Shown here: positions 50,675 through 59,914 of the stretch, piece after piece
Layout: each line of letters begins with the position of its first letter
Position numbering within the stretch: the first letter of the stretch is position 1
Assembly (NCBI RefSeq): GCF_014650595.1
Contig: NZ_BMVG01000004.1
Location: 62,001 to 126,000, forward strand
DNA from: Streptomyces alanosinicus
GTDB lineage: Bacteria; Actinomycetota; Actinomycetes; Streptomycetales; Streptomycetaceae
Direction of reading: 5' to 3'
Length of the DNA: 64,000 bases
The notes under the pieces: model-generated
The model's database searches: none
Seen by the model: the letters and a program-made list of their open reading frames with translations, nothing else
Told to the model about the DNA's origin: nothing
Position numbers and translations under genes: made by a program

Positions 50675-51742
50675 TCACTCGTACTCCGTGCCGCCCTTGC
50701 GCGTCAGGTATGCCGGGCTCACCGCCTTGGCGATGGCCCGGCCCGCGGTCACCGCGCTGTACCGCTCGACGGCGGGCCGTATCACCACGCCCTCCCGCAG
50801 ATGCAGCCCCCGCCCGGACACGGTCTCCCGTCCGCTCGCGAACTCCAGCACCCGCGCGATGTCGTAGGGGCCGGTGAACAGCCGGGGCACCAGCGGCAGT
50901 TCCCCGGCCAGCACCTCGGCCGCGTCCAGCCACCGCACGACCCCGTCGATCTCCGCCGACACGTCGAACGCCGCGTACCCGAGCGTCTCCCGCCGCCCGT
51001 CGGCCCCGTACGACAGGTCCTGCACCCCCGCGCCGAACACCTCGCCGAAGACGCCGACCCGGGTGGCGCCCAGCCGCGCGCAGAGCCGTGCCGCCGCCTC
51101 GGCGACGCCGTGCCCGCGCACCGCCCGCCAGTACAGGTTCCGCGGATCCTCCTTCAACGCCAGCGACTTGGCGCCGAAGCCCTTGGAGGACACGTACGCC
51201 CGTCCCTCCTCGGCGGCATACGTCAGCAGGCAGGCCGAGCCGTGGAGCTTCTCCGTCAGGACGACCGGCTCGCCCGGCGTGAAGATGTCCGGGTAGCGCT
51301 GGATGTTCTCGATGTCGACCCAGGGCAGCAGGCCGGGCGCGGACTCCACCTCGCCGTTCATGGTCGGCGGGATCTCCGGCACCCATTTGGTGATGCCCAG
51401 CCGCTCGGCGAAGTCCGTGCCCTCGGCCGCCGCGCGCGCCAGGTCGATGTCCGCGAGCGCCTTCGGCCGGCACACGATGCCCTGGGACAGCTCACCACGC
51501 AGCCGCACCGCCTTGACCCGGTTGGCCTCACCGCCCGCCAGCCGTCCGGTCAGCCCCAGCTCCTCGATCAGACCGGCCGGCAGCACGGACTGCTCGGGGA
51601 TGTAGACGGCGGCCTCACCGGTGCGGTACGCGCCCTTGGCCACGACGGCTCGGTACAAGCCCACCTGGGCCAGTTCGAGCGCGTCGGCGTTCGGGTGTTC
51701 ATGGACGGTCAGCACTTCGGCGGTGACGCGCAGCGTCGACAT
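50675..51742 (-). CDS. ATP-dependent RNA ligase, Rnl5 (DraRnl) type
   Basis: A 355-aa RNA ligase. The N-terminal OB-like module (STLRVTAEVLTVHEHPNADALELAQVGLYRAVVAKGAYRTGE, ~2-43) is typical of the Deinococcus DraRnl family. The nucleotidyltransferase domain has the AMP-accepting Lys165 in TEKLHGSA (motif I KxxG), GVFGEVFGAGVQDLSYG (motif III-like, ~222-238), and EGVVIRPAV (motif IV) near the end. DraRnl seals nicks with RNA 3'-OH in duplexes. Only a few bacterial lineages carry such ligases; its task in Streptomyces is unknown and no RNA repair kinase/phosphatase is adjacent. AAGGAGTTGCG precedes the ATG at 51742. Confidence 0.88.
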   Translation of the reverse strand: MSTLRVTAEVLTVHEHPNADALELAQVGLYRAVVAKGAYRTGEAAVYIPEQSVLPAGLIEELGLTGRLAGGEANRVKAVRLRGELSQGIVCRPKALADIDLARAAAEGTDFAERLGITKWVPEIPPTMNGEVESAPGLLPWVDIENIQRYPDIFTPGEPVVLTEKLHGSACLLTYAAEEGRAYVSSKGFGAKSLALKEDPRNLYWRAVRGHGVAEAAARLCARLGATRVGVFGEVFGAGVQDLSYGADGRRETLGYAAFDVSAEIDGVVRWLDAAEVLAGELPLVPRLFTGPYDIARVLEFASGRETVSGRGLHLREGVVIRPAVERYSAVTAGRAIAKAVSPAYLTRKGGTEYE

Positions 51743-51881
51743 CGCAACTCCTTTGGCGTGCGGGCACACAGATGCCCGTCAGCTGTGTTTCATCGCCTCC
51801 TACTGTCCGCACGGGAAAGCGCTGGAGCCAGCGGATTCGGCTCTGCTAGCGTCGCGCTTTTCGGGGCCGTCTCCCCCCCCG

Positions 51882-52607
51882 CTACGAGGCGTGCGGGAAC
51901 GACCCGTACCGGACCAACCCCTCGGCCACCAGACGGGCGTTGCCGTCCGCGTGTCGGCCGTCCGGCAGGAACAGGGTGTCCTCCAGGCCGATCCGGGTGG
52001 CGAGGCCCAGCCGGCCGGCCAGACGCAGCACCGGCCAGGCGCCGCCCTCCTCGCCGTGCAGCAGGACCGGGCGTGCGTGCGCCGTGCCGAGGCCGGCCAG
52101 CAGGGTCCGTGCCGAGGCCTCGGCGGTCGCCGGATCCGGGTCGGTCACCTCCGCCAGCACGCGCAGCACCTTCGGCCCGAGCGGCGAGGCCGTGAACCGG
52201 GCCGCGCCGTCGGTGCCGGACCAGATGCCCGCCTCGACGCCGACCCCCATCGAGAGCAGCTGTGCGGCGACCGCCTCGGCGCCCGGCTCGTGCCAGTTGA
52301 CCGAGGCGAAGTCGGGCAGCGCCGACCAGCTGCGCACCCGGGCGAGCCGGGCCGCCGGTTCGGGCTCGGCCCAGGCACCGGTCGTCACCCCGACCGGCAC
52401 GGACACGCTCGCCCGGATCGCCTCCAGCGCCGGGGCGAGCACACGCGGGGAGAGACTGTCGTGCCCGCACGGCGTCTTCGGGTGGACATGCACGGCCGTG
52501 GCCCCGGCCGCGACCGCCTGCGCGGCGGAACGGGCCATGTCCTCGGGCGACATCGGCACGGATGGGCTGTCCGCCGGGGATCGGCGGCCGTTCAGACATG
52601 CCTGCAT
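51882..52607 (-). CDS. Beta-keto acid cleavage enzyme-like protein (BKACE, DUF849)
   Basis: A 241-aa TIM-barrel protein of the family of 3-keto-5-aminohexanoate cleavage enzyme (acetyl-CoA-dependent release of acetoacetyl-CoA). MQACLNGRR at the start and AVHVHPKTPCGHDSL (~37-51) with His-x-His zinc ligands are typical; GLEDTLFLPDGR (~214-225) is the conserved C-terminal segment with its acidic residue. It is ~35 residues shorter than the usual BKACE (about 275-300 aa), so substrate-pocket loops may be reduced. Stand-alone gene; the keto acid is unknown. Confidence 0.75.
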   Translation of the reverse strand: MQACLNGRRSPADSPSVPMSPEDMARSAAQAVAAGATAVHVHPKTPCGHDSLSPRVLAPALEAIRASVSVPVGVTTGAWAEPEPAARLARVRSWSALPDFASVNWHEPGAEAVAAQLLSMGVGVEAGIWSGTDGAARFTASPLGPKVLRVLAEVTDPDPATAEASARTLLAGLGTAHARPVLLHGEEGGAWPVLRLAGRLGLATRIGLEDTLFLPDGRHADGNARLVAEGLVRYGSFPHAS

Positions 52608-52735
52608 GGTGCTCCATCGGGAGTGCGGGAAATCCCTCGCGCCACCCTATGTCTTCGGTCGTCTGCTGCGTCGCCCCCGAGCCGACAGGGGTGCGGCATC
52701 CCCCTACGCACCCCCCCGGTGATCCCCCCCAACAC

Positions 52736-53338
52736 TCAGGCCGACATCAGCAGTTGCCCCCGCCTGGCGGATGCCAGCGCCCTTGAAGTGAGCACGGGGC
52801 GCGGCACGAGAATGCCGCAGGCCGTGCAGACCGGTCCGGACGACGGTGCGTGGTCCAGGCCGTATCGCCAGATCATTCGGTCACCGCCGCACACCGGGCA
52901 CCCCGAGCCCGGTTCCCGCTCCAGGGCGGTGATCAGCCGGCGCAGCACCTCCGCCAAGGGCTCGCCGGGGTGGACGCGCGGGTCGTCGCACCAGGCGACC
53001 CCGAAGCCGCCCCAGGTCAGCCGGTGCCAGTCGTCCACCGTGCCCGGCCGCCGCAGCCCGTCGTGCTTCTCCTTCCTGCGCCGCTCGGTGAAGTCGGTCT
53101 CATAGGCGAGCCAGACGGACCGCGCCTCCTCCAGCTCCTCCAGTGCGGCCACGAGCCGCGCCGGGTCGGGGGAGCGGTCCTCGGGGCCGAAGCCCGCCCT
53201 GGCGCACAGATGGTCCCACGTCGCCCGATGCCCGTAAGGGGCGAACTTCTCAAGGCACTTGCGCAGTGAGTATCGCCGCAGTGCCAGATCGCAGCCCGGA
53301 TCGCGTACCTGTCTCGCCAGACTCCGGAAACCGGCCAT
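52736..53338 (-). CDS. Zinc-ribbon protein of unknown function
   Basis: A 200-aa protein. The N-terminal ~130 residues are helix-rich and contain many charged residues (LEELEEARSVWLAYETDFTERRRKEK). The C-terminus carries a Cys-x2-Cys zinc ribbon (SGCPVCGGD and VCTACG, ~147-173) and a basic end. I recognise no family. It may be a nucleic-acid or ribosome-associated protein. Stand-alone; convergent with nothing and divergent from the acylase gene over 208 bp. Reading frame, GC3 pattern and the intact zinc site support it as real. Confidence 0.6.
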   Translation of the reverse strand: MAGFRSLARQVRDPGCDLALRRYSLRKCLEKFAPYGHRATWDHLCARAGFGPEDRSPDPARLVAALEELEEARSVWLAYETDFTERRRKEKHDGLRRPGTVDDWHRLTWGGFGVAWCDDPRVHPGEPLAEVLRRLITALEREPGSGCPVCGGDRMIWRYGLDHAPSSGPVCTACGILVPRPVLTSRALASARRGQLLMSA

Positions 53339-53546
53339 CGCCCTGCACCTCCGTCACACCTGCACCTGTACTTCGGTCACTTCGGCGTCGTCGCACGGAC
53401 GTCGCCGAATAGACGTATCGACAGGCGATTCGGCTCCATCTCATCTCATGGTTCTGCTTGCTGACTCCAGAAAGTGACGCATGTTCATCTTTAAAGCTGG
53501 GGATACCGGCGGTAACGTTCGGCCACCCCTGTCGCTAGGAGCTGCC
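53339..53546 (+). promoter_or_regulatory. Divergent intergenic region before the acylase gene
   Basis: 208 bp without a gene. Contains an inverted repeat GCCGAAT (53404-53410) / ATTCGGC (53428-53434) and an A/T-richer stretch near 53475-53500 likely to hold the acylase promoter. No clear boxes assigned. Confidence 0.35.
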
Positions 53547-56333
53547 ATGCCACGGCGAACCCCACGTACCGCCTTTGACAGACTGAGAACGTCCCGCCGC
53601 TTCACCGGGTTCCTGAAGACCGCCTCGATATGCGTTCTCGTCGGCGGACTTCTCTCCCCGCTCACCCAGCAGGCGGCCGCCGCCGAGGCCGCCACCTCGA
53701 ACGACTACTGCGGCGGACAGTGCTCGGACATCCTGCCGCCCGGCGAGAACGGCAACGCGACCCTCGCGCAGATCCTGCTCGACCAGGCCTTCGGCACCCA
53801 GCCCTCACACGCCGAGGACCAGCTCGGGCCGTACGCCAACCTCGCCACCGGACATTCCGGACTTACCGATTCGACGATCAACAATTTCTTCAACGACGCC
53901 TCGTTCGGCGTCCCGTCCGACCAGGTCGCCTCCACCGAGAAGCCCAGCGGGCGCAGCGATGTGACGATCGTCCGCGACAAGAAGACCGGCGTGCCGCACA
54001 TCACGGGCACCACCCGCTACGGCACCGAGTACGGCGCCGGGTACGCCGCGGCCGAGGACCGGCTGTGGCTGATGGACGTCTTCCGGCACGTCGGCCGCGG
54101 TCAGCTGACCTCCTTCGCCGGCGGCGCCGCCGCCAACCAGGGCCTGGAGCAGGAGTTCTACCGCAACGCGCCGTACACCGAGGCCGATCTGCAGGCGCAG
54201 ATCGACAACGCGGTGGCGAACAACGGCGCCCGCGGCCAGCAGGCCCTGGCCGACGCCAACGCCTACCTCGCCGGCGTCAACGCCTATATCGACGCCTCCG
54301 ACAGCGGCCGTTACTTCCCCGGCGAGTACGACCTGACCGGTCACAAGGACCCGATCACCAACGCCGGCACCATCGACCACTTCAAGATCACCGACCTGGT
54401 CGCGCTGGCCTCCGTCATCGGCTCGCTGTTCGGCTCCGGGGGCGGCGGCGAGGTCGACAACGCGGTCTCCCTGCTGGCCGCCCAGGACAAGTACGGGGTC
54501 GAGGAGGGCACCAAGGTCTGGGAGTCCTTCCGCGAGCGCAACGACCCCGAGGCGGTCCTGACCGTCCACGACGGCCAGAGCTTCCCCTACGGCACCAAGC
54601 CCGCCGACGCCAAGGGCGAGGCCCTGCCCGACCCCGGCACGGTCGCCCAGGAGCCGCTCGTCTACGACCGCACGGGCAGCGCGGGGACCGCGGCCGCCAG
54701 GAACACCTCCGCCTCGGCCGCGAGAACCACGCTCGGCTCGGCCCACCGAGGGATGTCCAACGCCCTTGTCGTGAGCGGCGAGCACACCGCGAGCGGGCAT
54801 CCGATCGCCGTCTTCGGGCCGCAGACCGGGTACTTCGCCCCGCAGCTGCTCATGCTCCAGGAGATCCAGGGTCCGGGCATCAGCGCGCGCGGCGCCTCCT
54901 TCGCGGGCCTGAGCATGTACGTCGAACTGGGCCGCGGCCAGGACTACTCGTGGTCCGCGACCACCTCGGGCCAGGACATCATCGACACTTACGCCGTCGA
55001 GCTGTGCCAGGACGACTACCACTACCTGTACCACGGCAGCTGCACGGCCATGGACAAGGTCGAGCAGAAGAACGCCTGGTCGCCGACCACGGCCGACAGC
55101 ACCCCGGCGGGGTCGTACACCATGCGGGTGTGGCGCACGAAGTACGGGCCGGTGGAGTACCGCGCGACCGTGGGCGGCAAGAAGGTCGCCTACACCACGC
55201 TGCGCTCCTCGTATCTGCACGAGGCCGACTCGATCATCGGCTTCCAGATGCTGAACGACCCCGGCTACGTCAAGGGCCCGAAGGACTTCCAGAGCGCGGC
55301 CCAGCACATCAACTACACCTTCAACTGGTTCTACGCCGACTCCCAGCACACCGCGTACTACAACAGCGGTGACAACCCGGTCCGGGCGGCCGGCGTCGAC
55401 TCCGAGTTCCCGGTCTGGGCGCAGTCCGCGTACGAGTGGCAGAACTGGAACCCGGACACCAACACGGCCGCCTACACCCCGGCCTCCGCCCACCCCAACT
55501 CCGTCGACCAGGACTACTACGTCTCCTGGAACAACAAGCAGGCCAAGGACTACACGACCGCGTCCTGGGGCGACGGCTCGGTGCACCGCGGCAATCTGCT
55601 GGAGGACCGGGTGAAGAAGCTGGCCGCGGCCGGCGGGGTCACCCGGACCCAGCTGGTCAAGGCCATGGCGGACGCCGCCCTCGCCGATCTGCGCGCCGAG
55701 GACGTGCTGCCGAAGCTGCTCAAGGTGATCAACTCCTCGCCGGTGACCGACTCCACGGCCGCCGACGCGGTGAAGAAGCTCCAGGCCTGGATCGGCGCGG
55801 GCGCGGGGCGCACGGAGACGTCCGCCGGTTCGAAGACCTACGCCGACGCCGACGCGATCCGCATCCTGGACGCCTGGTGGCCGCTGCTGGTCAAGGCCGA
55901 GTTCGAACCGGGCCTCGGCAGCGACCTGTACACCGATCTCACCGGCAACCTGTCGATCGACGAGGCACCGTCCGCCGGACACGGCCCGACCGGCTCGCAC
56001 GCCGGCAGCTCCTTCCAGTACGGCTGGTGGAGCTATGTCGACAAGGACATCCGGGCGGTGCTCGGCGAGAACGTGCAGGGCGCTCTCGCCGAGAAGTACT
56101 GCGGCGGCGGCAGCCTCAGCTCCTGCCGGGACCTCCTGATCAGCACGCTGAAGACGGCGGCCGGCACCGGCGCGTCGACGGTCTACCCCGGGGACTCCCT
56201 GTGCTCGGCGGGCGACCAGTGGTGCGCCGACTCGATCGTCCAGCGCACCCTGGGCGGCATCAAGCACTCCAACATCAGCTGGCAGAACCGGCCGACCTTC
56301 CAGCAGGTGGTCGAGTACACCGCACACCGATGA
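53547..56333 (+). CDS. Secreted penicillin acylase-family amidase
   Basis: A 928-aa Ntn-hydrolase precursor. Signal peptide ~20-46 (hydrophobic core GFLKTASICVLVGGLLS). The alpha-chain part (~135-400) contains VTIVRDKKTGVPHITG and GAGYAAAEDRLWLMDVFRHVGRGQLTSFAG, both family hallmarks. Autoproteolysis should expose Ser404 in HRGMSNALVVSG, where most relatives read G-SNAW, so the residue before Ser is Met. The beta chain follows (PQTGYFAPQLLMLQEIQGPG and RGQDYSWSATTSGQDIIDTYAVELC). Homologues deacylate beta-lactams, acyl-homoserine lactones or lipopeptides. AGGAGCTGCC precedes the ATG. Confidence 0.88.
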   Translation: MPRRTPRTAFDRLRTSRRFTGFLKTASICVLVGGLLSPLTQQAAAAEAATSNDYCGGQCSDILPPGENGNATLAQILLDQAFGTQPSHAEDQLGPYANLATGHSGLTDSTINNFFNDASFGVPSDQVASTEKPSGRSDVTIVRDKKTGVPHITGTTRYGTEYGAGYAAAEDRLWLMDVFRHVGRGQLTSFAGGAAANQGLEQEFYRNAPYTEADLQAQIDNAVANNGARGQQALADANAYLAGVNAYIDASDSGRYFPGEYDLTGHKDPITNAGTIDHFKITDLVALASVIGSLFGSGGGGEVDNAVSLLAAQDKYGVEEGTKVWESFRERNDPEAVLTVHDGQSFPYGTKPADAKGEALPDPGTVAQEPLVYDRTGSAGTAAARNTSASAARTTLGSAHRGMSNALVVSGEHTASGHPIAVFGPQTGYFAPQLLMLQEIQGPGISARGASFAGLSMYVELGRGQDYSWSATTSGQDIIDTYAVELCQDDYHYLYHGSCTAMDKVEQKNAWSPTTADSTPAGSYTMRVWRTKYGPVEYRATVGGKKVAYTTLRSSYLHEADSIIGFQMLNDPGYVKGPKDFQSAAQHINYTFNWFYADSQHTAYYNSGDNPVRAAGVDSEFPVWAQSAYEWQNWNPDTNTAAYTPASAHPNSVDQDYYVSWNNKQAKDYTTASWGDGSVHRGNLLEDRVKKLAAAGGVTRTQLVKAMADAALADLRAEDVLPKLLKVINSSPVTDSTAADAVKKLQAWIGAGAGRTETSAGSKTYADADAIRILDAWWPLLVKAEFEPGLGSDLYTDLTGNLSIDEAPSAGHGPTGSHAGSSFQYGWWSYVDKDIRAVLGENVQGALAEKYCGGGSLSSCRDLLISTLKTAAGTGASTVYPGDSLCSAGDQWCADSIVQRTLGGIKHSNISWQNRPTFQQVVEYTAHR

Positions 56334-56374
56334 GGCGACCCGCGAGACGGTGACGGCGAGGTACGGGCGGCGGG

Positions 56375-57670
56375 TCAGCCGATGCGGCCCGCCGCCAGTA
56401 CCAGGCGCGCCAGTTCGGGGTGCACGATGTCGCTGTGCGCCCCGGTCGGCGGTCCGCCGCGCCGGACCACGGCCGCCGCGTCGACGTTCACGCAGCCCGA
56501 CGCGGGCAGCGGTCCGGTCAGGGCCGCCGCCAGATCCAGCCGGGCGGTCCCCGGCACCGCCTGCACCCCGTCGTGCCCCAGGGCGCCCCACTCCGGTCCC
56601 AGCACGGCCGCGATCTCGCTGCCCACGCACGAGCGGTCGTCCCCGGCGAGCCGGGAGGCCAGCGGATAGAACGTGCCGAGCGCCGTGTCGAAGTGCGAGT
56701 AGCAGCACACCAGCGGCCCGTCGATCCGCCCCTGCCGGTCCTTGAGCGCCCCCGACCTGTCCGGGGCCTGCGGCACCCGCCCCGCGAACGCGTAGTGCGA
56801 GAAGGCGCCCTGCAGGAGGGTCACCGACTTCACCGAACGCACCCCGTCGGGCAGCCCGCGCAGGCCGAACGACACCAGCCGGCCGCCGAAGCTGTGCCCC
56901 GCCAGATGCACCCGCACCCCGGGCGCCGCACCGGCCAGCGCGCCGAGCACCGGCCCGAGCCCCCGCTCGCCGACCGTCCCGGCCCGCCGTTTCATCGTGT
57001 AGTACGTCGCCTGCCGCAGCAGTTCCTTGGCGCCCTCCCACGGATTCGGGATGCTGAACGCCGGCGCCGGCGCGCCCGCGGACCGCACGGCCGCGAGCGC
57101 CCCGGCGAACTCCTCGCACGCGGCCGCCGGATCCTGGGTGAACACCAACGGCTCGCCCTCCTCCTCCGTGTCGGCCACGCCGGGATGCGGCTCGGTGTCG
57201 ATCAGCTGCCGCACCAGCCGCCCGAACTCCGTCAGTCCCTGGGCGCCGCCCGGCCGTTCGTCCAGCATCCCGGCGAGCCGGCCGATCAGGTCCGCCCGGT
57301 CCGGGAAGACCGCGACCAGTGCCTGCCGGGTGTCCGCGTCCAGCCCCGCCGTCGCGGGCGCGGCGGCCGCCACCGACCTGGGGAAGTCGGGGATCGGCTC
57401 GTCGCTGAACCGCATCGACGGCCAGATCACCCCCACATAGCCGACGCGGGCCTTCGGGGCGAGGTCCGGGATCGGCGCGAAGAAGCCGCGGTACAGCGCG
57501 GTCGCGCCCGAGCGGTCGCTGTTCCAGCCGTGCGCGAAGACGATCAGGTCGCGCACGCCGTGCTCCGTGACCTGTGCCATCAACCGGTCGCGTTCGGGAC
57601 CGTCCACATCCCCGTCCGCGTCGAAGGTCAGCTCCCAGTAAGGAGTGACGCTCATCCCAGGATCCGCCAT
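56375..57670 (-). CDS. Cytoplasmic alpha/beta hydrolase
   Basis: A 431-aa alpha/beta hydrolase. The oxyanion part is DLIVFAHGWNSDRSGA (~42-57), the nucleophile Ser in VHLAGHSFGGRLVSF (~265-279), and the His late in the chain (HSDIVHPELARL). No signal peptide. VGVIWPSMRFSDEPIPDF is typical of a conserved actinobacterial group sometimes called serine-threonine peptidase-like; the substrate is not known. Reads toward and ends 41 bp from the acylase stop. Confidence 0.78.
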   Translation of the reverse strand: MADPGMSVTPYWELTFDADGDVDGPERDRLMAQVTEHGVRDLIVFAHGWNSDRSGATALYRGFFAPIPDLAPKARVGYVGVIWPSMRFSDEPIPDFPRSVAAAAPATAGLDADTRQALVAVFPDRADLIGRLAGMLDERPGGAQGLTEFGRLVRQLIDTEPHPGVADTEEEGEPLVFTQDPAAACEEFAGALAAVRSAGAPAPAFSIPNPWEGAKELLRQATYYTMKRRAGTVGERGLGPVLGALAGAAPGVRVHLAGHSFGGRLVSFGLRGLPDGVRSVKSVTLLQGAFSHYAFAGRVPQAPDRSGALKDRQGRIDGPLVCCYSHFDTALGTFYPLASRLAGDDRSCVGSEIAAVLGPEWGALGHDGVQAVPGTARLDLAAALTGPLPASGCVNVDAAAVVRRGGPPTGAHSDIVHPELARLVLAAGRIG

Positions 57671-57751
57671 GCCAGGCTCCCTCGTCCCCCCAAACGATGC
57701 GTTGGGCCCGCATCGTCCTGCTCCGGGGCGTGGTTGGCCATACGCCGTGCC

Positions 57752-58972
57752 TCACGGGTAGAGGAGATATTCCTTTCGAACCCGGCGGAACGCGGCCAGC
57801 TCCTGCTGCCAGGCGCCGGTCACCTCGTCGGTGCCCGCCCCCGCGTCGATCATGGTGCGCACCCGTGCGGAGCCGGTGAGCCTGTCGATCCAGTCGTCCG
57901 ACCGCCACGCGAACCCCTTCCAGACCTTCTTCGCCGTCACCAGCAGCGCGATTCCGGTGCGTACGGGGTCGTAGGCGGCCCGGTCGTGCACATGGATCTG
58001 CACCCCGCCGACCGTCCTGCCCTCGAACTTGGAGAACGTGGGCGCGAAGTACGCCTCCCTGAACCGCACTCCGGGCAGCGCGAGCGCGTTCGCGGCGGCG
58101 GCCCAGCGGCCGTCGACGCCCTCCGCGCCGAGCAGTTCGAAGGGGCGGGTCGTGCCCCGGCCCTCCGAGACGTTGGTGCCCTCGAACAGACAGGTGCCGG
58201 AGTAGACGAGGGCCGTGTCGAGGGTCGGCATGTTCGGGCTCGGCGGCACCCACGGAAGCCCTGAGGCGTCATAGAACCGATCGCGCTGCCAGCCCGTCAT
58301 CGGCACGGTCTCCAGCGGTACGGGGCTGCCCAGGAACTCCCCGTTGAACAGCCGCGCCAGCTCCGCGGCCGTCATCCCGTGCGCCTGCGCGATCGGCTGC
58401 CGGCCCACGAACGAGGCGAACTCCTTGTGCAGGACCGGCCCTTGGGCCTCGCGGCCGGTGACCGGGTTGGGCCGGTCGAGGACGACGAACCGCTTGCCCG
58501 CGAGCTGTGCGGCCTCCATGCAGTCGTAGAGCGTCCAGATGTAGGTGTAGAAGCGGGCGCCGACGTCCTGGATGTCGAAGACGACCGTGTCGACGCCGGA
58601 GGCGGTGAACACGTCGGCGAGGGCCTTGCCGCTCTTGAGGTAGGTGTCGTACACCGGCAGCCCGGTCGCCGGGTCGGTGGAGCGGCCCTCGGAACCGCCG
58701 GCCTGCGCGGTGCCGCGGAAGCCGTGCTCGGGACCGAAGACCGCCGTCAGCCTGACGCGGGTGTCGCGGTGCATGACGTCGACGATGTGCTGGACGTCGC
58801 GGGTGACGCCGGTCGGGTTGGTGACGATGCCGGTGCGCCGGCCGCGCAGTGCGGAGTATCCGTCGGCTGCGAGTCTTTCGAACCCGGTCTGCAGGGGTTC
58901 GTCGTGTCGGTGCGGGGCCGGCAGGGCTGCCATCGTGGCCGATGCGAGCAGGTTGCGTCGGGACAGGTGCAT
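57752..58972 (-). CDS. Exo-beta-N-acetylmuramidase NamZ-family protein (DUF1343)
   Basis: A 406-aa secreted protein. A twin-arginine-like start MHLSRRNLLASATMAAL suggests Tat export. The catalytic DUF1343/NamZ domain shows GFERLAADGYSALRGRRTGIVTNPTG (~30-55), AVFGPEHGFRG (~80-90), VFDIQDVGARFYTYIWT (~130-146) and VLDRPNPVTG. NamZ releases terminal N-acetylmuramic acid from peptidoglycan fragments, so this likely recycles wall material outside. Start at 58972 rather than 59002 because the RR signal begins there. Divergent from the SDR gene. Confidence 0.88.
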   Translation of the reverse strand: MHLSRRNLLASATMAALPAPHRHDEPLQTGFERLAADGYSALRGRRTGIVTNPTGVTRDVQHIVDVMHRDTRVRLTAVFGPEHGFRGTAQAGGSEGRSTDPATGLPVYDTYLKSGKALADVFTASGVDTVVFDIQDVGARFYTYIWTLYDCMEAAQLAGKRFVVLDRPNPVTGREAQGPVLHKEFASFVGRQPIAQAHGMTAAELARLFNGEFLGSPVPLETVPMTGWQRDRFYDASGLPWVPPSPNMPTLDTALVYSGTCLFEGTNVSEGRGTTRPFELLGAEGVDGRWAAAANALALPGVRFREAYFAPTFSKFEGRTVGGVQIHVHDRAAYDPVRTGIALLVTAKKVWKGFAWRSDDWIDRLTGSARVRTMIDAGAGTDEVTGAWQQELAAFRRVRKEYLLYP

Positions 58973-59068
58973 GGGGTGGCCTCCGTCGTGTGGGACGTGC
59001 ACGCCGTATGTGGTTGCTCGCGCAGTTCCTCGCGCCCCTTAGGTTGGTGCAGGCACCCTTCCTTTTAC

Positions 59069-59086
59069 ACATACCGACTGGTTAGT
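59069..59086. promoter_or_regulatory. Imperfect dyad over the SDR/ligase promoter
   Basis: ACATACCGACTGGTTAGT, symmetric at the AC-ACC and GGT-GT positions (pattern ACNNACC-N4-GGTNNGT). TAGTCT within it could be a -10 box, so a bound TetR would block the promoter of the SDR/acyl-CoA ligase/TetR operon, 55 bp before the SDR start. Confidence 0.5.
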
Positions 59087-59140
59087 CTGGGCCGGATCAG
59101 GGCCGGTGCGCGCCGTGCGAAGTCGTGTCGAAGGGGACCG

Positions 59141-59914
59141 ATGGTGGAAGCCGTGCAGGATGCGGGAGTGGTGGTCACGGGGGCGGGCGGGGGGATCGGG
59201 GCCGCGCTGGCCCGGCGGTTCGCCGCCGAAGGGGCGCGGGTCGTCGTCAACGACCTGGACGCGGGCAAGGCGAAGGCGGTGGCCGAGGAGATCGGCGGGA
59301 TCGCCGTGCCGGGTGACGCCTCCGCGATCGTCGGCGACGCCCGCGACGCGCTCGGCGGCACCGTCGACGTCTACTGCGCGAACGCCGGTGTCGCCTTCGA
59401 GGACACGGGCGCGGACGGGCCGCTCGACGAGAAGTCCTGGGCGCTGTCGTGGGACGTCAATGTCATGGCCCATGTCCGTGCCGCCCATGAGCTGCTCCCG
59501 GACTGGCTGGAGCGCGGCGCCGGGCGGTTCGTGGCCACCGTGTCGGCCGCCGGGCTGCTCACCATGATCGGCGCCCCCTCCTACAGCGTCACCAAGCACG
59601 GCGCCCACGCCTTCGCCGAGTGGCTGTCGCTGACGTACCGCCACCGGGGGCTGAAGGTGCACGCGATCTGTCCGCAGGGCGTGCGCACGGACATGCTGGC
59701 CGCGACCGGCAGCGCCGGTGACCTGGTGCTCCAGTCGACCGCGATCGAACCGGAGGATGTCGCCGACGCCCTGTTCCGGGGCATCGAGGAGGACCGCTTC
59801 CTGATCCTGCCGCATCCTGAGGTGGCCGAGTACTACCAGGCACGGGCCGCCGGACCGGACCGCTGGCTGAGCGGCATGAACCACATCCAGCGCACGTGGG
59901 AGGAGGGCAAGTGA
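59141..59914 (+). CDS. Short-chain dehydrogenase/reductase
   Basis: A 257-aa SDR oxidoreductase. VVTGAGGGIGAALARRF (~10-26) is the cofactor loop, Asp in VVNDLDAGKAK selects NAD(H), ANAGV (~85-89) is the NAG-type motif, and the catalytic set is Ser in ATVSAAGLLTM, Tyr-x3-Lys in SYSVTKHGA (~151-159). It would act on a hydroxyacyl or keto compound. GTG start of the ligase overlaps its stop (GTGA), so it is the first gene of the operon. AAGGGGACC precedes the ATG. Confidence 0.9.
   Translation: MVEAVQDAGVVVTGAGGGIGAALARRFAAEGARVVVNDLDAGKAKAVAEEIGGIAVPGDASAIVGDARDALGGTVDVYCANAGVAFEDTGADGPLDEKSWALSWDVNVMAHVRAAHELLPDWLERGAGRFVATVSAAGLLTMIGAPSYSVTKHGAHAFAEWLSLTYRHRGLKVHAICPQGVRTDMLAATGSAGDLVLQSTAIEPEDVADALFRGIEEDRFLILPHPEVAEYYQARAAGPDRWLSGMNHIQRTWEEGK

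Noticed and set aside
53805..58253. Very long minus-strand open frame of ~1480 codons
   Set aside because: It is the antisense shadow of the acylase, hydrolase and NamZ genes; high GC makes such frames common and it has no recognisable domains or ribosome site.
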